Notes: a model not told the origin generated them from the letters alone. DNA of 10,975 bases from Desulfobacterales bacterium (GCA_022361535.1 JAKSAU010000641.1:1-10975), one strand, 5' to 3'; counted from the first letter of the stretch, positions 1-6,914 are shown. Numbers and translations are program-made.

Positions 1-29
1 AAAAATAATCACAGGTATACGTAAAAGCC

Positions 30-863
30 ATGAGCAGTGACGTTGATAAAAGCCCATTTACTGAACATTTGGGCGAATTGCGGGACCGCTTGGTCCGGTC
101 TTTTATTGCAGTAGGTGTGGGATTTGTCGCCGCCTATTTCTTCAAGGAAAAGCTATTTGAAATTCTTACCGCCCCCCTGGTGGAAGCTATGTCAGAGGCA
201 GGTAACGCAAAACTGATTTTCACAGGGCTTCCTGAGGCATTCTTTACCTATTTAAAGGTGTCTCTTTTAACAGGTATTATTGTGGCCACGCCGGTTCTTT
301 TTTATGAATTTTGGATGTTTGTCTCTCCCGGACTTTACCGTGACGAAAAAAAGTACCTTATACCGATTGTTATTTTATCCATTTTCTTTTTTGTGGTCGG
401 ATCATCATTCGGTTATTTCATTGTTTTTCCATATGGTTTCAAGTTTTTCTTAGGGTTTGCTACAGATACCATTCATGCCATGCCCTCCATGAAGGAGTAC
501 CTTTCCTTTGCATCAAAAATGCTGCTCGCCTTTGGCTTTGTTTTTGAATTGCCCCTGGTAATTACTTTCATGGCACGTATGGGACTGGTGAATGTTGATT
601 TTCTAAAGAAAAACAGAAAATATGCCCTTCTGCTGTTTTTTGTCGGCGCAGCCCTGATTACCCCTCCTGATGTGGTCACCCAGATCATGATGGCACTTCC
701 CCTTATGATTCTTTACGAAATCAGCATTATCGGTGCCAGAGTCTTTGGGAAAAAAGCAGATACTGAAACAGATGACACCGATGAAGACACGGATCAAGAA
801 GAAAGTCAGGAACCCACTGAAAACAAAGGAGAACAGGCTCAAGACGACTCTGTACAACCTTGA
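30..863 (+). CDS. tatC: Sec-independent (twin-arginine) protein translocase subunit TatC
   Basis: TatC is the multi-spanning inner-membrane core of the Tat translocase. It recognises twin-arginine signal peptides and, with TatA/TatB, exports folded proteins such as cofactor-loaded oxidoreductases. The 277-residue product shows the family hallmarks: HLGELRDRL at residues 13-21, PGLYRDE at 100-106 with the conserved Glu106, FELP at 172-175, and TPPD at 211-214 leading into PLMILYE at 224-230. About six hydrophobic spans lie near residues 22-38, 75-97, 112-135, 160-182, 198-212 and 216-238. After residue 240 comes an unusually acidic, hydrophilic tail of roughly 37 residues, which explains why it is somewhat longer than typical TatC. 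The ATG at 30 is taken because the usual short N-terminus precedes HLGELR. Its ribosome binding site is weak and the upstream region is cut off, so a tatA/tatB partner just outside is possible but unseen. Confidence 0.95.
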   Translation: MSSDVDKSPFTEHLGELRDRLVRSFIAVGVGFVAAYFFKEKLFEILTAPLVEAMSEAGNAKLIFTGLPEAFFTYLKVSLLTGIIVATPVLFYEFWMFVSPGLYRDEKKYLIPIVILSIFFFVVGSSFGYFIVFPYGFKFFLGFATDTIHAMPSMKEYLSFASKMLLAFGFVFELPLVITFMARMGLVNVDFLKKNRKYALLLFFVGAALITPPDVVTQIMMALPLMILYEISIIGARVFGKKADTETDDTDEDTDQEESQEPTENKGEQAQDDSVQP

Positions 864-933
864 TTCCGATGGTTTTGGTATTGACTTTTTATCCCCCCTG
901 GGTGTAAAAAATACGATTATACATTAGAAATAT

Positions 934-950
934 CCGGTGAGTCACACCGG
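934..950 (+). other. Short hairpin in the tatC-cytochrome c gap
   Basis: CCGGTG (934-939) and CACCGG (945-950) form a 6-bp GC-rich stem around a 5-nt loop. No T-run follows it on the plus strand, so it is not a convincing terminator. It sits about 30 nt before the cytochrome c ribosome binding site and would lie in that gene's leader, where it may affect mRNA stability. Its function is not known. Confidence 0.3.
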
Positions 951-980
951 TAAAAAGGCAAAATAAATTGTTAATTATTA

Positions 981-986
981 AAGGAG
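981..986 (+). promoter_or_regulatory. Strong ribosome binding site for the cytochrome c gene
   Basis: AAGGAG at 981-986 is a consensus Shine-Dalgarno sequence 10 nt before the ATG at 997. It fixes the start of the cytochrome and suggests efficient translation, in contrast to the weak sites in front of tatC and echA. Confidence 0.75.
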
Positions 987-996
987 CAAAGAGGTT

Positions 997-1467
997 ATGA
1001 ACAAGAACTTGATCACGCTACTGTTGGCTGCAGGAATTGCTGTGATTTTCCTTGCTACCGGCCTTCAGGCTGGTACAACTGTTGAAGATGTCATTACAAT
1101 GGAAAGTGATGTTTACAAGAAACGCAAAAAAAGTCCGGATGCCAAAAAACCCACTGAACTTGTAAAGTTCACCCACAAAAAACACGCAGAAGACTACAAA
1201 CTCACCTGTGGACAGTGCCACCATGACAAAGACGGCAAACCCCTTGCCGATCTTAAAATGGGCGATGATGTACAGAAATGTTCAGAATGCCACAACAGGG
1301 CAAAAGCGGTTAAAAAAGACAAAACATTCCAGGGTAAATACAAGAAAAAACCTGTTGATATCCTGCATCACGAATCTGCACTTCATGAAAACTGCATTGG
1401 CTGCCACAAAACTATGAAAGTTAAAGCCGGCACAAAATGCGGGGACTGCCATATTAAAATTAAGTAG
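997..1467 (+). CDS. Periplasmic tetraheme class III cytochrome c (cytochrome c3 family)
   Basis: A secreted multiheme electron carrier. The 156-residue precursor begins with a Sec-type signal peptide (MNKN, then a hydrophobic stretch at about 5-20) with likely cleavage after LQA at residue 25. Four CxxCH heme c sites are present: Cys71-Cys74-His75, Cys95-Cys98-His99, Cys133-Cys136-His137 and Cys148-Cys151-His152. Candidate distal ligands are His60 and His63 in the family motif FTHKKH, His76 in CHH, and His124/125/130. The mature protein is lysine-rich, as is common for cytochrome c3 that docks acidic partners such as periplasmic hydrogenases or membrane multiheme complexes. All four sites are CxxCH, whereas classical Desulfovibrio c3 also has CxxxxCH sites. 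The gene stands 133 nt after tatC with its own strong ribosome binding site, and a hairpin terminator closes it. Family assignment is firm; the exact partner is unknown. Confidence 0.9.
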   Translation: MNKNLITLLLAAGIAVIFLATGLQAGTTVEDVITMESDVYKKRKKSPDAKKPTELVKFTHKKHAEDYKLTCGQCHHDKDGKPLADLKMGDDVQKCSECHNRAKAVKKDKTFQGKYKKKPVDILHHESALHENCIGCHKTMKVKAGTKCGDCHIKIK

Positions 1468-1483
1468 TTTCCTAACGGGAAAC
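1467..1483 (+). other. Small hairpin at the cytochrome c stop codon
   Basis: GTTTCC (1467-1472) pairs with GGAAAC (1478-1483) around TAACG, starting within the stop codon of the cytochrome gene. An alternative pairing, CGGG (1476-1479) with CCCG (1487-1490), would exclude it. No T-run follows. It may act as a 3'-end stabiliser or as part of a two-hairpin transcript end with the stronger terminator 23 nt further on. Confidence 0.3.
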
Positions 1484-1505
1484 ACACCCGCTTAGAGTAA
1501 TACAC

Positions 1506-1550
1506 AAAGAAGGGGCATCTATTATCTAAAAGATGCCCCTTCTTTATTGC
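1506..1550. terminator. Strong, probably bidirectional hairpin terminator after the cytochrome c gene
   Basis: A perfect 15-bp inverted repeat: AAAGAAGGGGCATCT (1506-1520) and AGATGCCCCTTCTTT (1531-1545) around a 10-nt AT-rich loop. The GC-rich core is flanked by A-rich and T-rich arms, so it has a U-tract on either strand. It separates the tatC/cytochrome region from the ech operon, so ech needs its own promoter. Confidence 0.85.
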
Positions 1551-1782
1551 ACTTAAAACCTTCCTCACTGATATAGCCGTATAAACCGGCCAATCAACAA
1601 CACCCGACTTTCTATTGAAACAGTATCTTTTTAGGAAATATTACCAAGGAGAGAAGACTACTTTTTCATTTCTGAAAAAAGTCTAATATTTATCACCATT
1701 TAATTTATTAATCAATACTTTTTTACACTTTTCTCGTTTTTTTTCTTGACATAAAATTTTTCTTTCTTCAATATCCGATTTT
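1551..1782 (+). promoter_or_regulatory. AT-rich gap upstream of echA with candidate promoters
   Basis: No gene is apparent here. One candidate promoter has TTGAAA (1615-1620) and TATTAC (1639-1644), spaced 18 nt. A second has a consensus TTGACA (1746-1751) followed 17 nt later by the poor -10 hexamer CAATAT (1769-1774), which would place the transcript start about at the echA ATG. Between them an AT-rich hairpin pairs 1655-1667 with 1674-1684 (AGACT..TTTTTC against GAAAAA-AGTCT, with a two-base bulge). A Shine-Dalgarno-like AAGGAG at 1646-1651 has no start codon behind it. The promoters are read by eye and are tentative. Confidence 0.35.
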
Positions 1783-3690
1783 ATGTTTGAAAATCTATTC
1801 ATAAGTTTAACTTTGGTTCCGTTTGGTGCTGCGCTGGCCTCTTTATTATTCAGAGGGAAAGCAGCAAGACTCGTCATTGTAGGAGCAACCGGTACTATTC
1901 TCACTGTAAGCGCTCTGCTGCTTATGGTGAATGGCTCTGCTGCCGCGACGCCCGCTTTTCTCTCCAGTGCCCATTTTTCAACCTTTATCCAAATCGCAGA
2001 TTTTTTCCTGCTAGGTCTGATCCTTTTTTTCGGGATAAAATTCAAAAACCGTGTCATTTCCGGTTTATCCCTGGTTCAGATCGCTCTGCTTGCCTATTTT
2101 GAGTTTGTTATGCTCAACGGCAATCACGGACATTCAGCCGGATTATTCTGTGATAACCTGTCACTGATCATGGTGGTATTGATTTCCATTGCCGGATCCC
2201 TGATTGTATTTTATGCCCTGCCTTATATGGAGCACCATGAAGACCATTTAAAACTAAGCACTTCCAGGCAGCCCAGGTTTTTTGCCCTATTGCTGCTTTT
2301 CATCGGCGCGATGAACGCACTGGTAATGGTTAATGACCTGATGCTTTTTTATTTCTGCTTTGAGATCACAACCTTGTGCTCTTTTCTGCTCATAGGCCAT
2401 GACAAGACAAAAGAATCAACTCAGAACTCCCTTACAGCCCTTTGGATCAACTCCCTCGGTGGGCTGGCCCTTCTCGGTGGCATTGTACTGCTTTATACCC
2501 AGCTTCACACACTTGATATCCAAGCCGTTATAGGCAGCCTTAAAGGAACGGAAGCGATGCTGATCCCATTGGGCCTGCTTTGCATTGCAGGATTTACTAA
2601 AGCCGCTCAAATGCCGTTTCAAAAATGGCTCCTTGGCGCCATGGTTGCCCCGACCCCCACATCCGCCCTGCTCCATTCGTCAACAATGGTTAAGGCAGGT
2701 GTATACCTGGTGATCCGATTTGCCCCAGCGTTCGAAGGAAGCCATTTGAGCACTGGTGTTGCCCTTTGCGGCGCATTTACCTTTTTGTCTGCAGCAGCGC
2801 TTGCCATAGGCCAGAGCAACGGGAAAAAAGTACTGGCTTATTCTACAATTTCCAACCTGGGACTGATTCTGGCCTGTGCCGGTATCAATACTCATGCAGC
2901 TATCACCGCAGCTATTCTTTTGGTTATTTTCCATGCCGTATCCAAAGCCCTGCTTTTCTTGTGCATGGGTTCCATTGAACAGCATATCGGCAGCAGGGAT
3001 ATCGAAGATATGCGCGGATTATTTGGGGAAATGCCCAAAACCGCTATGATTATTACCATGGGTATACTTACCATGATCCTGCCGCCTTTTGGCATGCTTT
3101 TGGGCAAATGGATGGCAATAGGATCAGCTGCCGGAAATTTGTTCATCCTACTTATGCTGGCCATGGGATCTGCCCTGACAGTTGTATACTGGGCCAGATG
3201 GGCCGGCATTCTCATGGGATCTGATTTTAAAGGTGAATCAAAACCCGAACACCTGTCAGGTATTGCAAGGTTTCCTTTGATTACCTTATTGATCTCAGCC
3301 ATTGTGCTCAGTATTTTAGCCCCTTTTATCTATTCCAGGATGATACTGACTGATTTCACTGGGACTGCTGCTTTTGCAGTAGTAAACGGCGGGCTTGACA
3401 GTACCGCAGGATCTTTTGCCGTTATTCCGTTGTTTGTGATAGCCATCGGCGTTTTTCTTTTTGCACTTGCCAAATCCCGCCACAGTACAGACAAAGAAAT
3501 CTCAGGTCCTTACATGTCAGGCATCAGCGGACAGGAAACGGGCACTTATATTGGCCCAATGAATAAGATTACCAGCAGCCTTCAAAGCAACTACTATCTG
3601 TCCGGCTTTTTTGGTGAGAAAAAATTATCCGGAATTGTGAATGCCTGTGCCGGTATTCTAATTCTTATTATGATAGGAGCATCTATATAA
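1783..3690 (+). CDS. echA: Ech hydrogenase membrane subunit EchA (NuoL/Mrp-antiporter-like)
   Basis: The large integral-membrane, ion-translocating subunit of an energy-converting [NiFe] hydrogenase, homologous to NuoL/HyfB/Mrp antiporter subunits. The 635-residue protein is hydrophobic throughout. It carries the antiporter-family signatures: FEITTLCSFLLIG at about 193-205 with the channel Glu194, Lys273 in FTKAAQMPFQKWL, PTPTSALLHSSTMVKAGVYLV at about 291-310 (His298, Lys304), FHAVSKALLFL at 383-393 with Lys388, and Lys442 after PPFGMLLG. Length fits EchA rather than the much longer CooM of CO-linked hydrogenases. The ATG at 1783 is the only in-frame start before the first transmembrane helix (an in-frame stop lies at 1747-1749, and the next Met is residue 48). 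No Shine-Dalgarno sequence precedes it. Its stop overlaps the echB start by one base (TAATG), so translation is probably coupled. Confidence 0.9.
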   Translation: MFENLFISLTLVPFGAALASLLFRGKAARLVIVGATGTILTVSALLLMVNGSAAATPAFLSSAHFSTFIQIADFFLLGLILFFGIKFKNRVISGLSLVQIALLAYFEFVMLNGNHGHSAGLFCDNLSLIMVVLISIAGSLIVFYALPYMEHHEDHLKLSTSRQPRFFALLLLFIGAMNALVMVNDLMLFYFCFEITTLCSFLLIGHDKTKESTQNSLTALWINSLGGLALLGGIVLLYTQLHTLDIQAVIGSLKGTEAMLIPLGLLCIAGFTKAAQMPFQKWLLGAMVAPTPTSALLHSSTMVKAGVYLVIRFAPAFEGSHLSTGVALCGAFTFLSAAALAIGQSNGKKVLAYSTISNLGLILACAGINTHAAITAAILLVIFHAVSKALLFLCMGSIEQHIGSRDIEDMRGLFGEMPKTAMIITMGILTMILPPFGMLLGKWMAIGSAAGNLFILLMLAMGSALTVVYWARWAGILMGSDFKGESKPEHLSGIARFPLITLLISAIVLSILAPFIYSRMILTDFTGTAAFAVVNGGLDSTAGSFAVIPLFVIAIGVFLFALAKSRHSTDKEISGPYMSGISGQETGTYIGPMNKITSSLQSNYYLSGFFGEKKLSGIVNACAGILILIMIGASI

Positions 3691-4544
3691 TGACCCTTTT
3701 ATATGCCATTTTGGGTGTTGTATTTGCGCCGTTTGCCGGCATCCTAATCGCCGGTACCGACCGCATCCTTACAGCAAAATTTCAGTCAAGAACCGGCCCC
3801 CCTTTGCTTCAGCCACTTTATGATATTGCAAAGCTTTGGGGAAAAACCCCGATGATTGCCCACAGATTCCAGCCCATGTGTGTATACATATACCTGGCGG
3901 CTGCTATGGTATCTGTTGGGCTGTTTTTCGCCCAGTCTGATCTTCTGCTGATTTTTTTTGTCCAGGCTGTTGGAGCAGTTTTCCTGGTCATAGGTGCATT
4001 TCTTGTCCCCTCTCCATTCAGCCAGGCCGGAGCCAACCGGGAACTCATTCAGATTCTTACATACGAACCTTTGATTATCATTGTTTTAGCAGGGATTCAT
4101 CTTTATACAGGCAGTTTTAAAATTTCTGCCATCTATGCCATGGACAAACCGCTACTCATAAACCTTCCCTTGTTATTTATTGTATTTGGGTACGCGTTAA
4201 CCATTAAGCTTAGAAAATCCCCTTTTGATATATCCGCCTCCCACCATGCCCACCAGGAACTGGTGCGCGGAGTATTGACTGAATATTCTGGCCGTATGCT
4301 GGCCCTCATTGAGATCGCTCATCTTTATGAAACAGTTCTCATTTTAGGTCTGTGCTCATTGTTCTGGACCACCAGCATCCTTGGAATGGTTGTCCTGCTC
4401 GCACTAACCTACCTGGCTGAAATCATAGTTGATAATATCTCAGCCCGGATGTCCTTTAGATGGATGCTTAAGTCTGTCTGGACAACTGGAATCGTTCTTT
4501 CCGCCATAAACCTAATTTGGTTGTACTCCGGAGGAAGATTTTAA
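3690..4544 (+). CDS. echB: Ech hydrogenase membrane subunit EchB (NuoH-like)
   Basis: Integral-membrane subunit, homologous to NuoH/HycD, that joins the hydrophilic hydrogenase module to the ion-pumping arm. The 284-residue product has about eight hydrophobic spans. It shows the family's conserved cytoplasmic loops: GTDRILTAKFQSRTGPPLLQ at about 22-41, GANRELIQILTYEP at 114-127, and KLRKSPFDISASHHAHQELV at 173-192 followed by GVLTEYSG. These Glu/Arg-rich loops correspond to the quinone-cavity face in complex I, here facing EchC/EchE. The start overlaps the echA stop by one base, with AGGAG at 3675-3679 as ribosome binding site. The gene ends one base before echC. No truncation or odd features are seen. 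Confidence 0.93.
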   Translation: MTLLYAILGVVFAPFAGILIAGTDRILTAKFQSRTGPPLLQPLYDIAKLWGKTPMIAHRFQPMCVYIYLAAAMVSVGLFFAQSDLLLIFFVQAVGAVFLVIGAFLVPSPFSQAGANRELIQILTYEPLIIIVLAGIHLYTGSFKISAIYAMDKPLLINLPLLFIVFGYALTIKLRKSPFDISASHHAHQELVRGVLTEYSGRMLALIEIAHLYETVLILGLCSLFWTTSILGMVVLLALTYLAEIIVDNISARMSFRWMLKSVWTTGIVLSAINLIWLYSGGRF

Positions 4545-4545
4545 G

Positions 4546-5007
4546 ATGCTAAAAAAGATTATAAAAACTTCCCAGGTAAAGTCTCCGTGGCTGGTACATT
4601 ATGACTGCGGGTCTTGTAACGGCTGTGATATTGAAACCCTCGCCTGCCTGACACCTCTCTATGATGTGGAGCGATTTGGCGTATTGAATATCGGCAATCC
4701 TAAACATGCAGACGTACTTATTGTTACCGGTACTGTAAACAAACGGAATAAAAAAGTTCTAAAGCAAATCTACGAACAGATGCCTTCTCCAAAAATTGTT
4801 ATCGCAGTTGGTGCCTGCGGGCTTTCAGGCGGTATATTCAGAGAAGCATATAATGTTGTCGGTGGTGTTGACAAAGTCATCCCCGTGGATGTTTACGTAC
4901 CAGGCTGTCCGGCCAAGCCTGAAGCGATAATTGATGGGGTTGTTGAAGGGCTTGCCAAACTAAAAGATCTACAGCAAAGTTCACAGGCAAATGCCCTTGC
5001 CGGCTAA
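4546..5007 (+). CDS. echC: Ech [NiFe] hydrogenase small subunit EchC (NuoB-like)
   Basis: Small electron-transfer subunit carrying the proximal [4Fe-4S] cluster next to the [NiFe] site, homologous to NuoB/HycG. In the 153-residue product the cluster ligands are seen as CxxC (Cys24, Cys27) within CGSCNGCDIE at 21-30, Cys91 in GACGLSGG, and Cys121 in VPGCPAKPE. Cys21 is an additional nearby cysteine. The CNGCDIE form, rather than the adjacent CC pair of complex I, fits group 4 hydrogenases. It lacks a twin-arginine signal, consistent with a cytoplasm-facing enzyme. A good ribosome binding site, GGAGGA at 4530-4535, lies inside the end of echB. Its 3' end lies close to echD, with a 19-nt gap if echD starts at 5027. 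Confidence 0.93.
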   Translation: MLKKIIKTSQVKSPWLVHYDCGSCNGCDIETLACLTPLYDVERFGVLNIGNPKHADVLIVTGTVNKRNKKVLKQIYEQMPSPKIVIAVGACGLSGGIFREAYNVVGGVDKVIPVDVYVPGCPAKPEAIIDGVVEGLAKLKDLQQSSQANALAG

Positions 5008-5026
5008 AAATATATATAGAGTTAAT

Positions 5027-5395
5027 ATGAAAACAACAGAGATTACTAAAGAAACACTTCTGGAAAAAATTGAAACCGTCAAAGCTGCCGGATATCGGTT
5101 TGTCACCATTACATGTTTGGAGTTGGACGAAACCAATCTTGAGTTTATCTACCATTTTGACAAAGAGTTGGACCTGATTCATTTCCGTATGCAAGCGCCT
5201 AAAGCCGACCAAATACCCAGCATTTCACAGCAGTTCTTTGCCGCCTTTTTGGTAGAAAACGAGATCATTGACCAATTTGGCGTAAAGTTTGATGATCTTG
5301 TACTCGATTTCGGCGGCACACTTTATCTGGATGATAACGACGATATTACAGCTACCCCCTTCTGCAAATTTGGAGTCAAACGCACTGATGCTTGA
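5027..5395 (+). CDS. echD: Ech hydrogenase subunit EchD (NuoC-like)
   Basis: Hydrophilic subunit without cofactor ligands, related to the 30-kDa/NuoC subunit of complex I. It helps dock the large subunit EchE onto the rest of the enzyme. From the ATG at 5027 the product is 122 residues, beginning MKTTEITKETLLEKI and ending near a C-terminal CKFGVKR. This start is preferred over the upstream in-frame ATG at 4991, which would overlap echC by 17 bases and add 12 residues not resembling the domain. Neither start has a strong ribosome binding site (TAGAG lies before 5027), so translation probably depends on coupling to echC. EchD is the least conserved Ech subunit, so the call leans on its position between echC and echE as well as on the sequence. 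Confidence 0.82.
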   Translation: MKTTEITKETLLEKIETVKAAGYRFVTITCLELDETNLEFIYHFDKELDLIHFRMQAPKADQIPSISQQFFAAFLVENEIIDQFGVKFDDLVLDFGGTLYLDDNDDITATPFCKFGVKRTDA

Positions 5396-5442
5396 TTAGC
5401 CAGGCTGCAATTCAAAACGATAAAAACAGGAAGTAAATATAT

Positions 5443-6519
5443 ATGTCTAAAACAATTGTACCTTTCGGTCCCCAGCATCCTGTGCTGCCCGAACCAATCC
5501 ACCTATCCCTTACTGTTGAGGATGAAATCGTCAAAGAGGCGGTACCGGCATTTGGTTATGTCCACAGGGGACTTGAAAAGCTGGCCGAAATAAAAGATTT
5601 CCACCAGATGATACAAGTCGTAGAAAGAGTCTGCGGCATTTGTTCGATGATCCATGCCATGTGTTATTGCCAGGGTCTTGAAACGCTTATGAAAGTTGAA
5701 GTTCCAAGGCGTGGCCAATTTTTAAGAGTAATTTGGTCCGAACTACACCGTATCCACAGCCACCTGCTTTGGTTAGGACTGTATGCAGATGCGTTCGGAT
5801 TTGAATCGGTATTTATGCAGTTCTGGAAAATCCGTGAGCGGATTATGGACATCAACGAAGCAACTGCAGGTAACCGGGTTATCGTCTCAGTGAACCAGGT
5901 CGGAGGTGTCCGCCGCGACTTGTCTCCTTCCAAATGTCAGTGGATTCTTGAGGAGCTTGAGCATGTGGAAAAAGAAATGAAAGATCTTGAATCTACCATG
6001 CTCAACAATTATACGGTTAAAAAGCGGACTGTCGACAAAGGAATAATGACAAAAGAAATGGCTTATGAGCTTGGTGCAGCAGGGCCCACATTGAGGGCCT
6101 CAGGCATTGCCCAGGATATGCGCCAGCTTCAATATGAAGCCTTTGATGAACTTGATTTCGAACCCATTGTCGAGACTGCTGGAGATGCCTATGCCAGGGG
6201 GGTAGTCCGTTTTAAAGAAACCTTCCAGTCTATTGATCTGGTTCGCCAGGCTATTTCCCGTCTCCCTCAAGGTGACACCTTTGTAAAGGTTAAAGGAAAA
6301 CCCGAAGGAGAAGTCGTTCAGCGTGTGGAGCAACCACGAGGTGAATGCCTGTACTATATCAAAGCCAATAAGACAAAGTTCCTTGACCGTCTTCGTATCC
6401 GCACCCCGACATTTGCTAATATTCCTCCCCTTGCTGCTATGCTGCCAGGTATGGAACTGGCCGATGTCCCTGTGTTGATTTTATCCATTGACCCTTGTAT
6501 CAGCTGTACGGAAAGATAA
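5443..6519 (+). CDS. echE: Ech [NiFe] hydrogenase large (catalytic) subunit EchE
   Basis: Catalytic subunit holding the [NiFe] centre, which interconverts H2 with protons and electrons in the cytoplasm. It is homologous to NuoD/HycE. The 358-residue product has both metal-binding CxxC pairs: Cys64/Cys67 in RVCGIC (with His71) and Cys352/Cys355 in DPCISC. These show it is a hydrogenase and not a complex I NuoD, which lacks them. The protein ends three residues after the last cysteine (TER-stop). There is therefore no C-terminal extension of the kind a maturation endopeptidase removes in most [NiFe] hydrogenases; this is known for EchE and CooH. AGGAAG at 5428-5433 is the ribosome binding site. 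A 47-base gap separates it from echD, the largest gap in the operon. No hyp maturation genes lie in the window. Confidence 0.95.
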   Translation: MSKTIVPFGPQHPVLPEPIHLSLTVEDEIVKEAVPAFGYVHRGLEKLAEIKDFHQMIQVVERVCGICSMIHAMCYCQGLETLMKVEVPRRGQFLRVIWSELHRIHSHLLWLGLYADAFGFESVFMQFWKIRERIMDINEATAGNRVIVSVNQVGGVRRDLSPSKCQWILEELEHVEKEMKDLESTMLNNYTVKKRTVDKGIMTKEMAYELGAAGPTLRASGIAQDMRQLQYEAFDELDFEPIVETAGDAYARGVVRFKETFQSIDLVRQAISRLPQGDTFVKVKGKPEGEVVQRVEQPRGECLYYIKANKTKFLDRLRIRTPTFANIPPLAAMLPGMELADVPVLILSIDPCISCTER

Positions 6520-6520
6520 A

Positions 6521-6895
6521 ATGATAAAGAATATATTTAAGAATTTTGTATCAGGAAGTGCCACCCGCCCCTACCCAATTGAAATCCGGCCAGGATTTAA
6601 AGATGCCAGAGGCGAGTTGGGAAACAAGGTCAGCGCATGTAACCTTTGCGGTATCTGTGCTAAAAAATGCCCGTCGCAATGCATTACCGTCTCCAGAAAA
6701 ACAGGCGTTTGGGAAGTGGATCCGTATTCTTGTGTATATTGCGGTATATGCGTAGAAGCATGCCCCAAAAACTGTTTATTCCATTACACTGAGCATCGTA
6801 AACCAGCCAGAAAAAAAGAAGCGCTTACGCTTACTAAAAACGACTCACCAAAAGTAAAGGTGAGAAAAGAGACTGTTTGCGAAAAAACCGCTTAA
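6521..6895 (+). CDS. echF: Ech hydrogenase ferredoxin-like subunit EchF (2x[4Fe-4S], NuoI-like)
   Basis: Polyferredoxin subunit that passes electrons between soluble ferredoxin and EchC. It is related to NuoI/HycF. The 124-residue product carries two classic cluster motifs: Cys40-Cys43-Cys46-Cys50-Pro and Cys71-Cys74-Cys77-Cys81-Pro, with further cysteines at 54 and 85. A lysine-rich tail of about 30 residues follows, with a lone Cys120. The ATG at 6521, just after the echE stop and preceded by GGAAAG (6510-6515), gives the usual short N-terminus. An in-frame ATG at 6488 inside echE would add 11 residues and is less likely. This is the last gene of the six-gene ech operon; a hairpin downstream runs into the end of the opposing dsrN. 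Confidence 0.92.
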   Translation: MIKNIFKNFVSGSATRPYPIEIRPGFKDARGELGNKVSACNLCGICAKKCPSQCITVSRKTGVWEVDPYSCVYCGICVEACPKNCLFHYTEHRKPARKKEALTLTKNDSPKVKVRKETVCEKTA

Positions 6896-6914
6896 AAAAT
6901 TTGATTAAAAGGTA

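Noticed and set aside
886..910. Imperfect hairpin TTTTTA..TAAAAA after tatC as a terminator
   Set aside because: The stem has a mismatch and a wobble around a 3-base loop, and no U-run follows, so it cannot be told from chance.
1646..1684. Possible mini-gene behind the AAGGAG at 1646-1651
   Set aside because: No ATG, GTG or TTG lies at a suitable distance; only an ATT opening 11 codons is available, which is not credible without other support.
1683..2057. 124-codon minus-strand frame covering the echA start and the upstream gap
   Set aside because: It mostly mirrors echA codons; its lysine-rich end comes from the AT-rich gap, and no domain or start signal supports it.
2892..3302. 136-codon minus-strand frame opposite echA
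   Set aside because: It is a shadow of the hydrophobic echA coding sequence, with no ribosome binding site or recognisable motif.
4991..5026. Upstream in-frame ATG for echD at 4991
   Set aside because: It would overlap echC by 17 bases without a better ribosome binding site, and the added residues do not look like part of the domain.
6488..6520. Upstream in-frame ATG for echF at 6488
   Set aside because: It lies inside the echE metal-binding coding region; the ATG at 6521 has GGAAAG before it and gives the usual N-terminus.
1783..6895. Reading the cluster as part of respiratory complex I, formate hydrogenlyase or a CO-linked Coo hydrogenase
   Set aside because: EchE has both [NiFe] CxxC pairs, ruling out complex I. 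There are only six subunits with no formate dehydrogenase, and EchA is far shorter than CooM, so Ech fits best.
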